A stretch of 64,000 bases of DNA from JAOUEA01 sp963810945 (GTDB lineage: Bacteria > Actinomycetota > UBA4738 > HRBIN12): positions 744,001-808,000 of the forward strand of contig CAWEPI010000008.1 in the NCBI GenBank assembly GCA_963810945.1. Direction: 5' to 3'. Positions 9,212-17,108 of the stretch are shown one piece after another; position 1 is the stretch's first letter; the number at the start of each line of letters is the position of its first letter. The notes below the pieces were generated by a model. The model was not told the origin of the DNA. It saw only the letters and a program-made list of their open reading frames with translations, and did no database searches. The position numbers and the translations under genes were made by a program.

Positions 9212-9596
9212 GCCGCGTGGTGAGGGAGGCGAGCGAACGCATCGCATCGTCGCGCTCAAGGACGCTCTCGATGAGGTCACGCTCAGCCGGGGGACGGATC
9301 GACCGCGCGGCCGCCGTCATCGTTCGACGAAGCGCCGAGCGGCGTAGGTTGAGCGCCGTCTTGAACAGATAGCCGACGGGATCGTCGAGCCTGCCGACGC
9401 GATCCCATCGCTCCCAAACCCTGACGAAGGCCTCTTGCATCAGGTCCTCGGCCTCCGCGGAGTCGTGCGTGATGAGCAGAAGGGCTCGGAACAACCGCTC
9501 ACGCTCGGCCTCGAAGAAGTCCTCGAACGCGAGCGTGACCCGAAGATCTCCTGCGGATCCACTCACAGCGGCATCCTGCTGCTCCATCGCCCTCAT
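9212..9596 (-). pseudogene. truncated ECF sigma factor copy
   Basis: The N-terminal 128 codons of the sigma gene at 7325-7858, repeated exactly. The copy breaks off at SLASLTTR, just as region 4 begins, so it cannot recognise a -35 element. The reading frame runs on in frame (PAGGSTR, then the signal peptide) into the secreted protein gene. Created by the 504-base direct duplication. Confidence 0.85.
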
Positions 9597-9715
9597 GAAC
9601 GCGCTCGAGACACCATACGCATAGGCGGCACAGCGCCTTTTCCATGTCGACGAGGAGGCCGCAGACCTTCGGCTCGCCATGCGGTGCCGACACGATGGGC
9701 TCGTGGCGCCCTCTC
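9212..9715. repeat. 504-bp exact direct repeat, copy 2
   Basis: Second copy of 7474-7977. The unit between the starts of the copies is 1738 bases and contains the propeller remnant and the secreted protein gene. This is the pattern left by a tandem duplication followed by loss, or by misassembly of a repeat. Confidence 0.93.
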
Positions 9716-9798
9716 GAGGTAGGACTAGAGGCCTATACGGACGATAGCGCTATCGATCTGGAAGACAGCGAACCTTCTGACGAGGGGGGTTTAGGTAG

Positions 9799-9840
9799 TG
9801 GGCCTGGATGGACTTGAACCATCGACCTCTTCCTTATCAG
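9799..9840 (-). repeat. tRNA-Ile(GAT) 3' fragment, candidate att site between two islands
   Basis: 42 bases identical to 23070-23111, covering the discriminator base, 3' acceptor strand, T arm, variable loop and part of the anticodon loop. Identity stops at the anticodon (cagcgaagg here, cagggaagc in the gene). The 5' half is absent. An exact 3' piece of a tRNA at the far end of a segment that carries a tyrosine integrase next to the intact tRNA is the standard mark of site-specific integration. Confidence 0.88.
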
Positions 9841-9929
9841 CGAAGGTATCCGCAGGGCTCTGACCAGCACTTCTGCAGCTCAGGGCGACTTTCGGGTGTC
9901 ACACGCTTACCGTCGCGTTCCGTTGGATC

Positions 9930-9957
9930 CGGTCGGCTCCTTGACCTGGTGTTGACC
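9930..9957. repeat. putative integrase arm-type repeat, copy 2
   Basis: Differs by one base from 4605-4632 and lies 90 bases right of the att core at 9799-9840. Contains ccttgacc and gttgacc. See 4605-4632 for the reasoning. Confidence 0.55.
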
Positions 9958-10017
9958 AACTGGGAGTTCGCCTCGAGATTCCGCCTCGTGTAAACGGTCT
10001 GGGAACCCCAGGTGTTC

Positions 10018-10542
10018 ATGGGTCGAAGGACGGAGGAGCCGTTGATCCAGCAGGACGAAGCCGAGTCTGCGTCCACCGCCATGACGTTCGAGGAGTTCTT
10101 CCTCGCGACGAACCGGGATCTCACTGGCGCGCTATGGCTCGTGACGCACAACGCTCATGAGGCTGAGGAGATCGCGCAGGACGCGTACCTGAAGCTGTGG
10201 GAGCGCTGGTCGAAGGTGGCGGCGATGGACGAGCCGACGGGGTACCTGTACCGCACCGCCTGGAACCTCTGGCGGAACCGGGTGAGGCGGGCGGCCGTCG
10301 CGCTCCGCAAGTCGATCCACACGATCCCCACGGATGACCCCGGCATGGGGATCGAATCGCGAGACGAGGTGGTGCGGGCGCTCGCATCGCTGACACCGCG
10401 CCAACGCGCCGCACTCGTCCTCACCGATCTCCTCGACATGACCTCTGAAGATGCAGCGAAGGCGCTCGGTGTGCGGCCATCCACGGTGAGGGTCCTCGCC
10501 GCACGTGCTCGCGCGAGCTTGAAGGAAGGGATGCAGCCATGA
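10018..10542 (+). CDS. ECF-type sigma factor
   Basis: A 174-aa sigma factor. Region 2 is MTFEEFFLATNRDLTGALWL with EAEEIAQDAYLKLWERWSKV; region 4 is ALASLTPRQRAALVLTDLLD then VRPSTVRVLAARARASLKEG. It is clearly a relative of the sigma at 7325-7858, so the two neighbouring islands each carry a sigma of the same subfamily. The start at ATG 10018 is chosen over an in-frame GTG at 10012. The stop overlaps the next gene (ATGA). Confidence 0.9.
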   Translation: MGRRTEEPLIQQDEAESASTAMTFEEFFLATNRDLTGALWLVTHNAHEAEEIAQDAYLKLWERWSKVAAMDEPTGYLYRTAWNLWRNRVRRAAVALRKSIHTIPTDDPGMGIESRDEVVRALASLTPRQRAALVLTDLLDMTSEDAAKALGVRPSTVRVLAARARASLKEGMQP

Positions 10543-11429
10543 ACCGCAGCGACCTGGAACGCGCCCGTCGCGCCGCCCCGATCGAGGACCTGACGTTCGA
10601 GCGACTCACCCAACGACGTGAGCGCAAGGAGTTGCGTCGGCGCGCTGGCGCCCTTGCCGTCTCGCTCACCATCGGCGTCCTCGCCGCGGGTGGTGTGTTC
10701 CTCGCCTTCCGAGATGATGGAGCAGGAGTGGGCCTCGCCTCGAGCGGTACGCCGTCGACGACCTGGACGATGCCCTCCGGGTTAGTCGTCCCTGCGGGGA
10801 GCTATGCCTACGTTCGCAGCGTCGAGTACGGCGGCGGAGGCACCTCCGAGCGTCAGACGTGGTTCTCACCGACCGACGGCTCCGGAGGCGTGGATGACCA
10901 TCGCTATGGGCCCGGCGAGATGACGAACGGGCACGACCCGAACACGGCCTCGCTCGCCGGCCTGTCCACCGATCCCGCCGTGCTCGCGGATCAGTTGATC
11001 CGACGGAGCGCACCCGACGGCGCGTCACCCATCCCGGTTCCATCGCCGGACCCCAACGTGCCGGAGGTCACCGGATCGGTGGCGGCAGCCATCTACCTGC
11101 TGCTGGGCATGGACAACGCGACGCCCGAGCTGAAGGCGGCGCTCTCACAGGTCCTCGTCAGACTCGAAGGCGTGACGACGAACCCAGCCGCATCCGATCC
11201 GGTGGGGCGGCCGGCGTGGAGCGTCCGTCTCGAGGAAGGCACCCGGGTGAACGTCTGGTGGTTCGACCCACAGAGCGACCAGCTGCTCGCATCCGAGATC
11301 GTCGAACCCGGCACGAGCTTCTACACGATCTACGAAGCCAGCGGCGTGGTCGGCGACATCGGAGCCACGAGCACGCAGCCCTCGTTCTTCCCCTCGACCT
11401 CAGAGCCGCCTCCTCTCGGGAAGGCGTGA
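10539..11429 (+). CDS. membrane protein, probable anti-sigma partner (CU044_5270-like)
   Basis: A 296-aa protein coupled to the sigma by a four-base overlap. A cytoplasmic N-terminus (MNRSDLERARRAAPIEDLTF, Arg/Glu-rich to about residue 36) is followed by one membrane helix (AGALAVSLTIGVLAAGGVFLA split across residues 36-57) and a large external domain. Features of that domain include PAGSYAYVRSVEYG, RQTWFSPTDG, AAAIYLLLG and GRPAWSVRLEEGTRVNVWWF, a layout seen in actinobacterial CU044_5270-type proteins next to ECF sigmas. The anti-sigma role is inferred from topology and position. Confidence 0.7.
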   Translation: MNRSDLERARRAAPIEDLTFERLTQRRERKELRRRAGALAVSLTIGVLAAGGVFLAFRDDGAGVGLASSGTPSTTWTMPSGLVVPAGSYAYVRSVEYGGGGTSERQTWFSPTDGSGGVDDHRYGPGEMTNGHDPNTASLAGLSTDPAVLADQLIRRSAPDGASPIPVPSPDPNVPEVTGSVAAAIYLLLGMDNATPELKAALSQVLVRLEGVTTNPAASDPVGRPAWSVRLEEGTRVNVWWFDPQSDQLLASEIVEPGTSFYTIYEASGVVGDIGATSTQPSFFPSTSEPPPLGKA

Positions 11430-11473
11430 GCATCCTCAGGTCGGGGTCGCGAGAGGCCGCTTCGCGCGTCCGA

Positions 11474-11863
11474 TCAGCCGGAGCGGCACGAGGTCTGGTC
11501 GAGGCCAGCACCGGGATCCGAGCCGGCAACCCACAGACGCACGGATTGGATGCCGGGGTGAACACGAACGTCAGCGGAGGGCAGCTGTTGGATCACCGTC
11601 CCCAAAGGGGTGTGGGGATACGCCATGTAGGTGATCTCGTCAGGACAGAGTCCAACCTCGGCCAGACGTTGAACGGCGGCGGTGATCGATAGTCCCGTCA
11701 CGTCCGGCATGTCCGCGGCTCGTTGCTCGCGGATGATGGCCGCACCGAGCAGCGAGAGACCGATGAGGGCCACCGCGAGGACCGCCACCCGACGCATCCA
11801 CGTCCCATTCGGCCGCGTGGTCTGCGACTCATCGCGAACCGCTCGGTGTCCGTGACTCTTCAC
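11474..11863 (-). CDS. PASTA-domain membrane protein
   Basis: A 129-aa protein starting at GTG 11863 after a GGGGAGGA site. One membrane helix (VAVLAVALIGLSLLGAAII, about residues 26-44) is followed by a single PASTA domain beginning MPDVTGLSITAAVQRLAEVG and ending VRLWVAG. PASTA domains bind muropeptides in PknB kinases and penicillin-binding proteins. Here the domain stands alone without a kinase, so it may be a wall-binding accessory. It converges with the anti-sigma-like gene. Confidence 0.75.
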   Translation of the reverse strand: MKSHGHRAVRDESQTTRPNGTWMRRVAVLAVALIGLSLLGAAIIREQRAADMPDVTGLSITAAVQRLAEVGLCPDEITYMAYPHTPLGTVIQQLPSADVRVHPGIQSVRLWVAGSDPGAGLDQTSCRSG

Positions 11864-11920
11864 GGCATCCTCCCCACCTTCAGGGCCAACAGCCTTCCAT
11901 CGGCCTGCGGTAGTCAGTCG

Positions 11921-12199
11921 TCAAGACGAGGAGCGCGCCTTCGCACGGTCATCGCGTGCACTCAAGGCGATGAGCACGATCGCGACCCCGACGCATGCGA
12001 TGACGATCGCGACCCTCAGCGCGACGTGCTCGCTCGTGCACGACGTGACCGGCGGACCACAGGGCGCACTTCCCGGCACCGGAGTGGGACACGCAGGCAT
12101 GTTCGTCACGCACGTCTTCGGATCCCATGCGAGCGCCACCGTCAGGCCGACAACCGCCAGCCCGACCCCAAGGAACCGCAGCAACCAAGACCGGGACAT
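11921..12199 (-). CDS. small two-helix membrane protein
   Basis: A 92-aa hypothetical. Helix one is LLRFLGVGLAVVGLTVALAW (residues 6-25) and helix two VAIVIACVGVAIVLIALSA (about 63-81). Between them is a short external loop with Cys residues (CVTNMPACP, APCGPPVTSC). Similar in layout to the protein at 12276-12482, so the two may be related. Weak ribosome site. Function unknown. Confidence 0.55.
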   Translation of the reverse strand: MSRSWLLRFLGVGLAVVGLTVALAWDPKTCVTNMPACPTPVPGSAPCGPPVTSCTSEHVALRVAIVIACVGVAIVLIALSARDDRAKARSSS

Positions 12200-12275
12200 C
12201 TATCTCAGCGTGACACAGGCACGCGAGAGACACGAGAGCTGGCGTGGGCGCGCGTTCGCCGATCTTCCCGGACGC

Positions 12276-12482
12276 CTACCGGATGGACCGCAACGCTCCG
12301 ATGAGCAGCAGGACCAGCGAGCTGGCCACTCCCATGATCCCAACAATCAACGGGGAGATACCGCCGCAGTCCGAACCGCCCGCGGCGTCGTTACAGCCGT
12401 GGGCTACCCACGAGGGCGACGTGACCAGGATGGCGATCGTAACGACGACGACGGCCCCTGCTGCGATCGCCCACCACTTCAT
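12276..12482 (-). CDS. small two-helix membrane protein
   Basis: A 68-aa hypothetical with helices WWAIAAGAVVVVTIAILVTS and LIVGIMGVASSLVLLLIGAL and a Cys-containing loop (HGCNDAAGGSDCGG). Layout resembles 11921-12199: helix, Cys loop, helix. AGGATCG precedes the start. Function unknown. Confidence 0.55.
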   Translation of the reverse strand: MKWWAIAAGAVVVVTIAILVTSPSWVAHGCNDAAGGSDCGGISPLIVGIMGVASSLVLLLIGALRSIR

Positions 12483-12581
12483 GTCGCGATCCTACGCTGA
12501 CCCGTCCCCGCCACTCGGGGTGATCACCACGGAGGGTGGAGCGGAGTTAGAGCCTGCGCCCGGGCGTAGGCTGTCTCAACC

Positions 12582-12794
12582 TTGACCAGGAACAGCAAGC
12601 GCCCCCGGTTGTCTTCTGGAGTGAGGGTTGCCTGGCCGTGGCTCGTCCTGGGCGTCTTGGCGATCGGTGTCGGCCTGGCCATCTGGGAAACAACGTTCAT
12701 CTTGGTTCCCGCTGGGTTGGTGCTCGTCGGTCTCGGAGCCTTCCAGCTGTTCCGACACAAGGCCGGTCCGCGCGGAACTGAGGCACAGTCATGA
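12582..12794 (+). CDS. small membrane protein
   Basis: A 70-aa hypothetical starting at TTG 12582, with two helices (VAWPWLVLGVLAIGVGLAIW and TTFILVPAGLVLVGLGAFQL). The stop overlaps the next ATG (ATGA), so it is co-translated with 12791-13252. The non-ATG start is inferred because no ATG precedes the hydrophobic part. Confidence 0.5.
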   Translation: MTRNSKRPRLSSGVRVAWPWLVLGVLAIGVGLAIWETTFILVPAGLVLVGLGAFQLFRHKAGPRGTEAQS

Positions 12795-13252
12795 GACGGG
12801 TGTTGCTCGTCGCCTTGGCCCCGATCGTGTTCGCCACGTGTTTCTTCATCGCCTGGGTCGTCCTGCCTCCGGTTCCTCGCTGCTACGCGTTCCCGACGGT
12901 CAGTTGCGTGGCGGCCTTCCGTTCCGGTGGCGTCGATGTGTTCGGTAGTCATCAGTTCACGATCGCCCAGACGGTCACGATGATGGTCGGCATCGGTGCG
13001 TCGATGTTCCTGCTCGCCTTCGCGTTCGCCCCTCGGCACCCGTTGACCAGCCTCGGTGTCGGAGTCTTCGCGGTGGCGCTGGTGATCGCCGTCACGCTCC
13101 CCGCCGAGGTCACCGGACCGACACCTAGCAAGGCGTGCTCCACACCCGGGATCGATGGTCCAGTGTCGGGTAGGTGCGTGACCGGCGAGGCGCCCATGGA
13201 TGATCGCCTGGGGGCCAGGATGCTCCTGGTGTTGGTGGAGCCGGAGCGCTGA
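12791..13252 (+). CDS. membrane protein of unknown function
   Basis: A 153-aa protein with three likely helices: LVALAPIVFATCFFIAWVVL near the start, TMMVGIGASMFLLAFAFA, and LGVGVFAVALVIAVTLPAEV. The loop after helix one has two Cys (PRCYAFPTVSC), and the tail has two more. Coupled to the preceding small membrane protein by a 4-base overlap. No family recognised. Confidence 0.6.
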   Translation: MRRVLLVALAPIVFATCFFIAWVVLPPVPRCYAFPTVSCVAAFRSGGVDVFGSHQFTIAQTVTMMVGIGASMFLLAFAFAPRHPLTSLGVGVFAVALVIAVTLPAEVTGPTPSKACSTPGIDGPVSGRCVTGEAPMDDRLGARMLLVLVEPER

Positions 13253-13370
13253 CGCTCGGTGCTCTCACGGACCGCCGACGCCGCCGTTGGAGCGACGATC
13301 CCGATGGAACCATCCTCGTTGCTACGTCGTCGTAACAATGCGACTGGTGGCCGAGGCGAAGGGATAGCGG

Positions 13371-13889
13371 ATGGCGTCCTGGGAACCCCCGACAGAAGGA
13401 AGCCGGCGCCCTTCGATGAGGACCTGGGCCGCCATCGCGATCGGCGTCGTGGTGCTGGGTGCGACCCTATGGATCGTCTCTCACCGCAACGATGGCCTGG
13501 CGGGGACCTGGCACCAAGGTGATCGGACCCTGCAGGACGGCTCCGATCTTCATCAGGGGCTGTCGGTCGGTGTCCGAGATTCGCACTGTCCCGAGGGCGC
13601 GACGATCCTCATGGCCGCGTGGCCCCTGGGCAGCAACGCGCCGTACGCCTTCAACGGTCCGACGATCCACTCTTACGCCAGGGACCCTGGCGGGGTCCTC
13701 GCGTCAAAGGAGGCGGTTCGCTTCATCACCGCGCCATCGCTGCCTTCCTCGGCACGCGACACCGGCGTCCACAACGACGAGTGGAGCATCTGGATCGTCC
13801 CGGGCACCGAGGACGAATACGTGTGGCTGTGGAACGGTGAGCAGGCCGAACGCTGGCCCCGCCTCACCGACCTCTCCGCCTGCTCGTAG
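13371..13889 (+). CDS. membrane-anchored protein of unknown function
   Basis: A 172-aa protein with a GAAGGGA ribosome site. Residues 18-38 form one helix (TWAAIAIGVVVLGATLWIVS) after a short cytoplasmic tail. The rest would be outside the cell (GLAGTWHQGDRTLQDGSDLH, GATILMAAWPLG, WSIWIVPGTEDEYVWLW). Two Cys (DSHCPEG and the terminal LSACS) may pair. No family recognised. Confidence 0.6.
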   Translation: MASWEPPTEGSRRPSMRTWAAIAIGVVVLGATLWIVSHRNDGLAGTWHQGDRTLQDGSDLHQGLSVGVRDSHCPEGATILMAAWPLGSNAPYAFNGPTIHSYARDPGGVLASKEAVRFITAPSLPSSARDTGVHNDEWSIWIVPGTEDEYVWLWNGEQAERWPRLTDLSACS

Positions 13890-13949
13890 CACCGGGGCGA
13901 GTGCCTCTGCCTTGTCCCGGTTTCATAGGAACGTTGAGAGGATTGGAGT

Positions 13950-14693
13950 GTGACGAGCGCAGCCCTGACCCCGTGGTGGCGACAGCGCACGCCCCGTAGT
14001 TCTGACGGGACCGCGGGAGGCACCCTTCCCACGCGGATCCTGGACTGGAACGACGCTCGGGTACGGGCGCTCGCCCTCAGCGCCCGCGGAGCCGCCGATG
14101 GCCCTGATGACGTGGCCCTGCTCCGAGCGGCGCATCAACTGATCTCCGAGCAGGTTCATCCGGTGTACTCGGTGGACGACGCCACTCCTGTGTCCCGGGT
14201 CCTTGCCCGGGGCCGCGGCTCATGCAGCCAACGTCTCGCGATCCTCGAAGCCGTGGCCAGGGCCTCGGGCATCGCGACCCGGGTGCGGGGTCTGGAGGTG
14301 GACGGCCGCTTCTGGTATCCGAGGTTCCCGCACCTTCGGTTCCTCGTCCCCGACAAGGTCCTCCTGGCGTGGCCTCAGTTCCGCATCGACGGATCGTGGC
14401 TGGATGTCTCGGAACTGTTCGGGTCCCTCGACCAACTCGCCTGCAGCCCGTCGGCGGGGTTCACGAACGTGGGTGAGGAGACGCTGTTCGACGCGCTGTC
14501 GCGGACCGCCGTCGATTGGGACGGCCGTACGGGTGATCCTGGGTCTTCGTCGGGGTGCGACCTCTCCGCCAGGGTCGTGGGGGATCTCGGTCTCTACGAT
14601 TCCAGGGATCAGCTGTTCGCGATCCACGGTCAGACCCTCTCGTGGCTGGCCCGCAGCGTTGCCGATCCGATCCTCGGGCGGTGGAGACCCTAG
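13950..14693 (+). CDS. transglutaminase-like superfamily protein
   Basis: A 247-aa protein starting at GTG 13950. The core matches the transglutaminase/papain-like fold: ALLRAAHQLISEQVHPVYSV, then RGRGSCSQRLAILEAVARAS with the candidate catalytic Cys in GSCSQ, GIATRVRGLEVDGRFWYPRF with a following His (PHLRF), and DGSWLDVSEL supplying an Asp. No signal peptide. Such proteins hydrolyse or cross-link peptide amides. Its stop overlaps the convergent SRPBCC gene by four bases. Confidence 0.7.
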   Translation: MTSAALTPWWRQRTPRSSDGTAGGTLPTRILDWNDARVRALALSARGAADGPDDVALLRAAHQLISEQVHPVYSVDDATPVSRVLARGRGSCSQRLAILEAVARASGIATRVRGLEVDGRFWYPRFPHLRFLVPDKVLLAWPQFRIDGSWLDVSELFGSLDQLACSPSAGFTNVGEETLFDALSRTAVDWDGRTGDPGSSSGCDLSARVVGDLGLYDSRDQLFAIHGQTLSWLARSVADPILGRWRP

Positions 14694-15163
14694 TCCCGCC
14701 CACCTGATGGTTCTTGTTCGGCAACCTGTCGCAGGTAGCGGTTTCGCTCCTCGATCAGGTGTCGGAGGTAGGGCCTGAGGATGATCCGCTCTACGACTAG
14801 ACCGATAGGACCGAGTGGAGCCTTGAAGGTCACCGCATCGATCATGTCGGTTCCCCCGTCGACGCTCGCGAACCGGTGCTCGTGGCGGAACCGAGCGAAC
14901 GGACCCGACACCTGCTGGTCCACGAAGAACTTCGGCCGTTCGAGGGCGACGATCCGACTGGTCATGGTCCAGGTCGCGCCGAAGTGTCGGGCACGCCAGG
15001 TGACTTCCTCGTCGAGCCCGATCTGTCCCTGGGTGATCCCGCCGATCGCCCACTCGTTGGACCCCGACATGGAGACCTGATGAGCATCGATGTTGAGCGC
15101 GAGGTCGAAAACCGTTGCGATCGGTGCATTCATTCGCGTTTCACATTCGAAGTAGGACGTCAC
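14690..15163 (-). CDS. SRPBCC / polyketide-cyclase-like protein
   Basis: A 157-aa protein of the START/SRPBCC ligand-binding fold, with the usual opening (ECETRMNAPIATVFDLALNI), central QIGLDEEVTWRARHFGATWT, KFFVDQQVSGPFARFRHEHR and the closing MIDAVTFKAPLGPIGLVVER. This arrangement is close to cell-division-inhibitor-like SRPBCC proteins. GTG 15163 is the chosen start; the frame is open further upstream but composition changes there. Ligand unknown. Confidence 0.72.
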   Translation of the reverse strand: MTSYFECETRMNAPIATVFDLALNIDAHQVSMSGSNEWAIGGITQGQIGLDEEVTWRARHFGATWTMTSRIVALERPKFFVDQQVSGPFARFRHEHRFASVDGGTDMIDAVTFKAPLGPIGLVVERIILRPYLRHLIEERNRYLRQVAEQEPSGGRD

Positions 15164-15335
15164 GTGTACGAGCGTACGTCCGACCGCTAGTCGGCCCCCC
15201 CCATGTTCGACCGCCCAGTTCTTGTCCCGGTTTCGCGGCCGTCCGGGGGTATGCTCGGCGAGATTGACGCGTCGAGGGGACCCCTTTGTCGAGGTGAACG
15301 GCTCCCCGGGCGGCGGCTCGTTATGAGGGCGTGGG

Positions 15336-15701
15336 CTATGTGAGTGTGCCGAAGACCACGTTGGTCTTGCACCCGATCGATACCGAGCCTGTCGTGGAAG
15401 TGACCGCCCACAGGCCCCCACTCTCCCCAACGTGCTTGCCTCTGGGCGGGATGTGGATCTTCCTTCCCGCGCAGGAGACGACATCACCCGGTTCATAGAT
15501 GCCGCGCTTCACATTCAGATGTTGTTCGCCCACCTTGAGGATGACGAACGTCTTGGCGGGCGAGATGACCGGTGTGGGTGCACTGGACTCACACGGACCG
15601 GTGCACGAGAAGTCGGATCCGGTGCAGCTGGCCGCGAGGACGGCCAGAGCTATCGCGATGAAGGCGGATGCGGTCTTCCGCATGGCCCCATTTCGGCTCA
15701 T
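15336..15701 (-). CDS. secreted or lipid-anchored small protein
   Basis: About 121 aa. Signal segment ASAFIAIALAVLAASCTGSD carries a possible lipobox (LAASC). The mature part has Cys residues in FSCTGPCESS, VSCAGRK and IGCKTN. The start could be ATG 15701 (MSRNGAM) or ATG 15683 (MRKTAS). No family recognised. Confidence 0.55.
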   Translation of the reverse strand: MSRNGAMRKTASAFIAIALAVLAASCTGSDFSCTGPCESSAPTPVISPAKTFVILKVGEQHLNVKRGIYEPGDVVSCAGRKIHIPPRGKHVGESGGLWAVTSTTGSVSIGCKTNVVFGTLT

Positions 15702-15767
15702 TTGCACGGGCCTTGGGTGGGACCGATCGTTCGTCGACAATGCCCACATGAGGATCGAGAGTCTCCC

Positions 15768-15974
15768 TTGAATCGGCGGCAGCGGCGACACCCGGATCAC
15801 CACCCTTGGGATGACTTCTCCTTCGGCGGGTTCGTCGCCGGCTGGCGCAACCCACATCGGCGCTACCGTGGCCATACCATCTTCTGGGCGATGGGCGTGG
15901 CGATCATCGCGCTGGTCGCTTTCACACTCGTCTTCGCGTTCGCAGTTCACCTGGTATCCCAGCTGCTCGGCTGA
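15768..15974 (+). CDS. small membrane protein
   Basis: A 68-aa frame from TTG 15768, preceded by GAGGATCGAGAG. A His/Arg/Trp-rich head (RRHPDHHPWDDFSFGGFVAG, then WRNPHRRYRGH) leads into one helix (TIFWAMGVAIIALVAFTLVF). Codon use looks coding. Function unknown and start uncertain. Confidence 0.45.
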   Translation: MNRRQRRHPDHHPWDDFSFGGFVAGWRNPHRRYRGHTIFWAMGVAIIALVAFTLVFAFAVHLVSQLLG

Positions 15975-16012
15975 TTTCTCCCGGTCTTCGCGGCCGTCCG
16001 GGGGCGAAGTGC

Positions 16013-16837
16013 CTACGAGATAGGCGCGTCGAGGGTGACTTCGATCGCCTCCAGGTCCGAGTTCAAGACATCCTGGATCGTTCCTCGACTTCCGCCGACG
16101 TAGGTGCAGACCCCATCGATCTCCGTGACGACCGTCCACGCGTGGTCATCCGGCCACCACATGCTCGGGGACACGAACCCCGCAGGCTCGAACGCGCACG
16201 CCGCCCGAAGGGGACCTCGGAAGAGCACCTGGTCGCGGCCCTTCTCAAGCTCCACCTTCGGGATGGCGTCCAAGTAGGTCCGTTCCTCCCGTTGCTTCCT
16301 CATCAGCGCCCTTCGCTCCTTGCGTGGAGGCCCAGGTGGGGCGTACAGAGGCGTGCCCGTCGTGAACGCTCCCGAGCCGGACCACAGACCGAACCAGCAG
16401 GTGTCCGGTGTTGCAGTGTGGGGAGCGAGCACGTCGACGAGGACTCTGCAGATCTCCTTTGGGAGCTCTCCATCAGCAGGATGCCCGGCGGGTCGTACGT
16501 AGACGTCCCCTCGGTCGTCTTCACTCACGCCGAGAACCTCGGAGAGTGAGACGTCGGGAGTGAGTTCAACGCCATGCTCGGCGCCCACCTCGCGCCAGCT
16601 CCTCTGGAAGTTGTCGCTGGAGTGTTCTCCGAACAGCAGCGGGTGGAACACCCTGGCGTAGGCCTCGAACCCCTCAGGCATGAAGCTCCACAGGCGGACG
16701 TAGTCGCGATCCCACGGCCTGAGGCTCGACACGATCCAGTCGGCGGCGCTCACGTCACGCACGAGGTCGACGCCGGGAGGTATGCCCTCGAACACAGGCT
16801 GGAGCCTACCGACATGCGGGGTCCGCGGCCCAGACAT
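16013..16837 (-). CDS. conserved hypothetical protein
   Basis: A 274-aa soluble protein with an opening of the kind seen in actinobacterial hypotheticals: DVSAADWIVSSLRPWDRDYV, RLWSFMPEGFEAYARVFHPL. Other notable segments are ICRVLVDVLAPHTATPDTCW, FGLWSGSG, SPSMWWPDDHAWTVVTEID and GGSRGTIQDVL. I know no assigned function. It stands alone between two convergent blocks and has no visible signal peptide. Confidence 0.65.
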   Translation of the reverse strand: MSGPRTPHVGRLQPVFEGIPPGVDLVRDVSAADWIVSSLRPWDRDYVRLWSFMPEGFEAYARVFHPLLFGEHSSDNFQRSWREVGAEHGVELTPDVSLSEVLGVSEDDRGDVYVRPAGHPADGELPKEICRVLVDVLAPHTATPDTCWFGLWSGSGAFTTGTPLYAPPGPPRKERRALMRKQREERTYLDAIPKVELEKGRDQVLFRGPLRAACAFEPAGFVSPSMWWPDDHAWTVVTEIDGVCTYVGGSRGTIQDVLNSDLEAIEVTLDAPIS

Positions 16838-16866
16838 TGGAGCTATCCAGTGCCTGTCCCGGTTTG

Positions 16867-17040
16867 GCGGCCGTTTGCACCCATCGCCCTTCTCCCTTCG
16901 CCTTCGCGGATTGACCCCCTAGAACGGGCCTTGTTGGATGGCGAGGCCCCTCCTCGCGTTTACTACCCGTGTACCACCTCCGGAACTAGCACTCTGACCT
17001 GCTGTGCTCGGCCGAGCGGTTCCCTCCTCAGGAAGAGGTC
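16867..17040. repeat. degenerate direct repeat, copy 2 (partner 4296-4460)
   Basis: Non-coding stretch just downstream of the rep gene that resembles 4296-4460 by eye, with blocks gcgtttactacccgtgtacc and cctccggaac in the same order. It holds ggattgacccccta, similar to the TTGACC words near att sites. It may be a transfer or replication-related cis site, or the end of a related element. Confidence 0.55.
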
Positions 17041-17108
17041 TGGCGGCCAGCGCGTCACGCATGAAGCGTAGTTCGGAGCGCGTGGGATGTGCCTCCTTCC
17101 TCCGAACA

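Noticed and set aside
4473..9840. Functional extra tRNA-Ile genes at 4473 and 9799
   Set aside because: Only the 3' half is present at each; no D arm or 5' acceptor strand can be formed.
13371..13889. Reading the anchored unknown as a Sec-secreted enzyme
   Set aside because: The helix lacks a cleavage-site pattern and no catalytic motif was visible, so only a membrane anchor is claimed.
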